From Patescibacteria group bacterium (lineage in GTDB: Bacteria > Patescibacteriota > Minisyncoccia > Moranbacterales > UBA1568): 5,025 nt of DNA. Where the stretch lies: the NCBI GenBank assembly GCA_030917745.1, contig JAUPUC010000021.1, forward strand, positions 1-5,025, read 5' to 3'. Made by a program: the position numbers and the translations under genes. The notes beneath the pieces were generated by a model. That model was not told the DNA's origin, searched no databases, and saw only the letters and a list, made by a program, of their open reading frames with translations. Below, piece after piece: positions 4,749-5,025 of this stretch (position 1 is the first letter of the stretch; every line of letters starts with the position of its first letter).

Positions 4749-5025
4749 TTAAAAAAGCTTCAGCGTATCGATCGGCCATGCCCGTAACACCACTTTCCCC
4801 GTAATTTTTTCACGCTTTACCGGACCGATAGAACGCGAATCGTGACTATGGCCCCGGTTGTCCCCCATCAGAAAATACTCATTTCCCCCGAGAGTCACCT
4901 TCGACATATCCTGAAGACTCAAAAGAGCCTCTCGGGATAGGTAGCCACTCTCATCCAGAAACATTCCTTCTGGATTATCCTGATTGTAAATCACGACCCG
5001 TCCACGCTTTATCTCGATTGATTCT
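4749..5025 (-). CDS. lepB: Signal peptidase I, C-terminal part (5' end outside the window)
   Basis: Signal peptidase I cleaves signal peptides from exported proteins on the outer face of the cytoplasmic membrane using a Ser/Lys dyad. The reading frame is open to the window edge, so this is a partial gene; the GTG at 4994 is internal, because the frame continues upstream as ESIEIKRGRVVIYN, which matches the region after the LPGD motif. The diagnostic box E, GDNRGHSHDSRSIGPV, is complete (about 4815-4862) and is followed by the closing strand GKVVLRAWPID. The catalytic Ser and Lys and the N-terminal membrane anchor lie off the window and cannot be checked. The stop is TAA. hisS starts 107 nt downstream with no clear terminator between, so the two may share a transcript. 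Confidence 0.94.
   Translation of the reverse strand, partial: ESIEIKRGRVVIYNQDNPEGMFLDESGYLSREALLSLQDMSKVTLGGNEYFLMGDNRGHSHDSRSIGPVKREKITGKVVLRAWPIDTLKLF

Noticed and set aside
4749..4994. Treating the GTG at 4994 as the true start of a short 81-residue protein
   Set aside because: The frame stays open to the window edge and the residues before the GTG match the signal peptidase I family, so the gene is simply cut by the window.
36..5025. A hidden defence, mobile or biosynthetic system
   Set aside because: All coding space is explained by conserved housekeeping genes in one direction; no transposase, toxin, nuclease, direct-repeat array or sharp composition change was seen.

Overview
The window is a compact, gene-dense piece of bacterial chromosome. 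Every supported gene lies on the minus strand, so transcription runs from high to low coordinates: lepB (3' end only), hisS, a HIT-family hydrolase, rpsU, yqeY, dgkA, ftsA. No RNA gene, mobile element, CRISPR array or phage gene was found. TAA, TAG and TGA all serve as stops (TGA ends yqeY and dgkA), which points to the standard bacterial code and argues against a UGA-recoded lineage. Short intergenic gaps, a small gene set of core functions, a bS21 with a long C-terminal tail, weak or absent Shine-Dalgarno (SD) sites on most genes and the style of the proteins suggest a Patescibacteria/CPR-type genome. That placement is an inference from sequence character, not from a database comparison.

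Layout in transcription order. lepB (4749-5025, cut by the window edge) is the C-terminal part of signal peptidase I. After a 107-nt gap comes hisS (3256-4641), followed almost immediately by the HIT gene (stop-to-start gap of 4 or 16 nt), so these two are surely co-transcribed. A 117-nt leader precedes rpsU (2514-2768). This leader carries the only strong SD in the window and a possible SD-masking hairpin. An intrinsic terminator (2441-2483) follows rpsU, so yqeY (1927-2391) needs its own promoter in the 50-odd bases before its start. A 158-nt gap without a convincing gene separates yqeY from dgkA (1412-1768). The 113-nt gap before ftsA (36-1298) holds a perfect TATAAT box and a GGT-repeat tract. 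Bases 1-35, downstream of ftsA, show nothing I can name. No gene-free stretch exceeds 300 bases.

Functionally the genes fall into two groups: translation (HisRS, bS21, YqeY) and envelope or division (signal peptidase I, DgkA/undecaprenol kinase, FtsA). The HIT protein is a general nucleotide-phosphoramidate hydrolase type. I see no undescribed multi-gene system. The most interesting signals are the rpsU leader (possible bS21 translational feedback), the terminator whose loop shows an SD-like AGGAGG, the ftsA leader, and substitutions at usually conserved sites in FtsA and the HIT protein.
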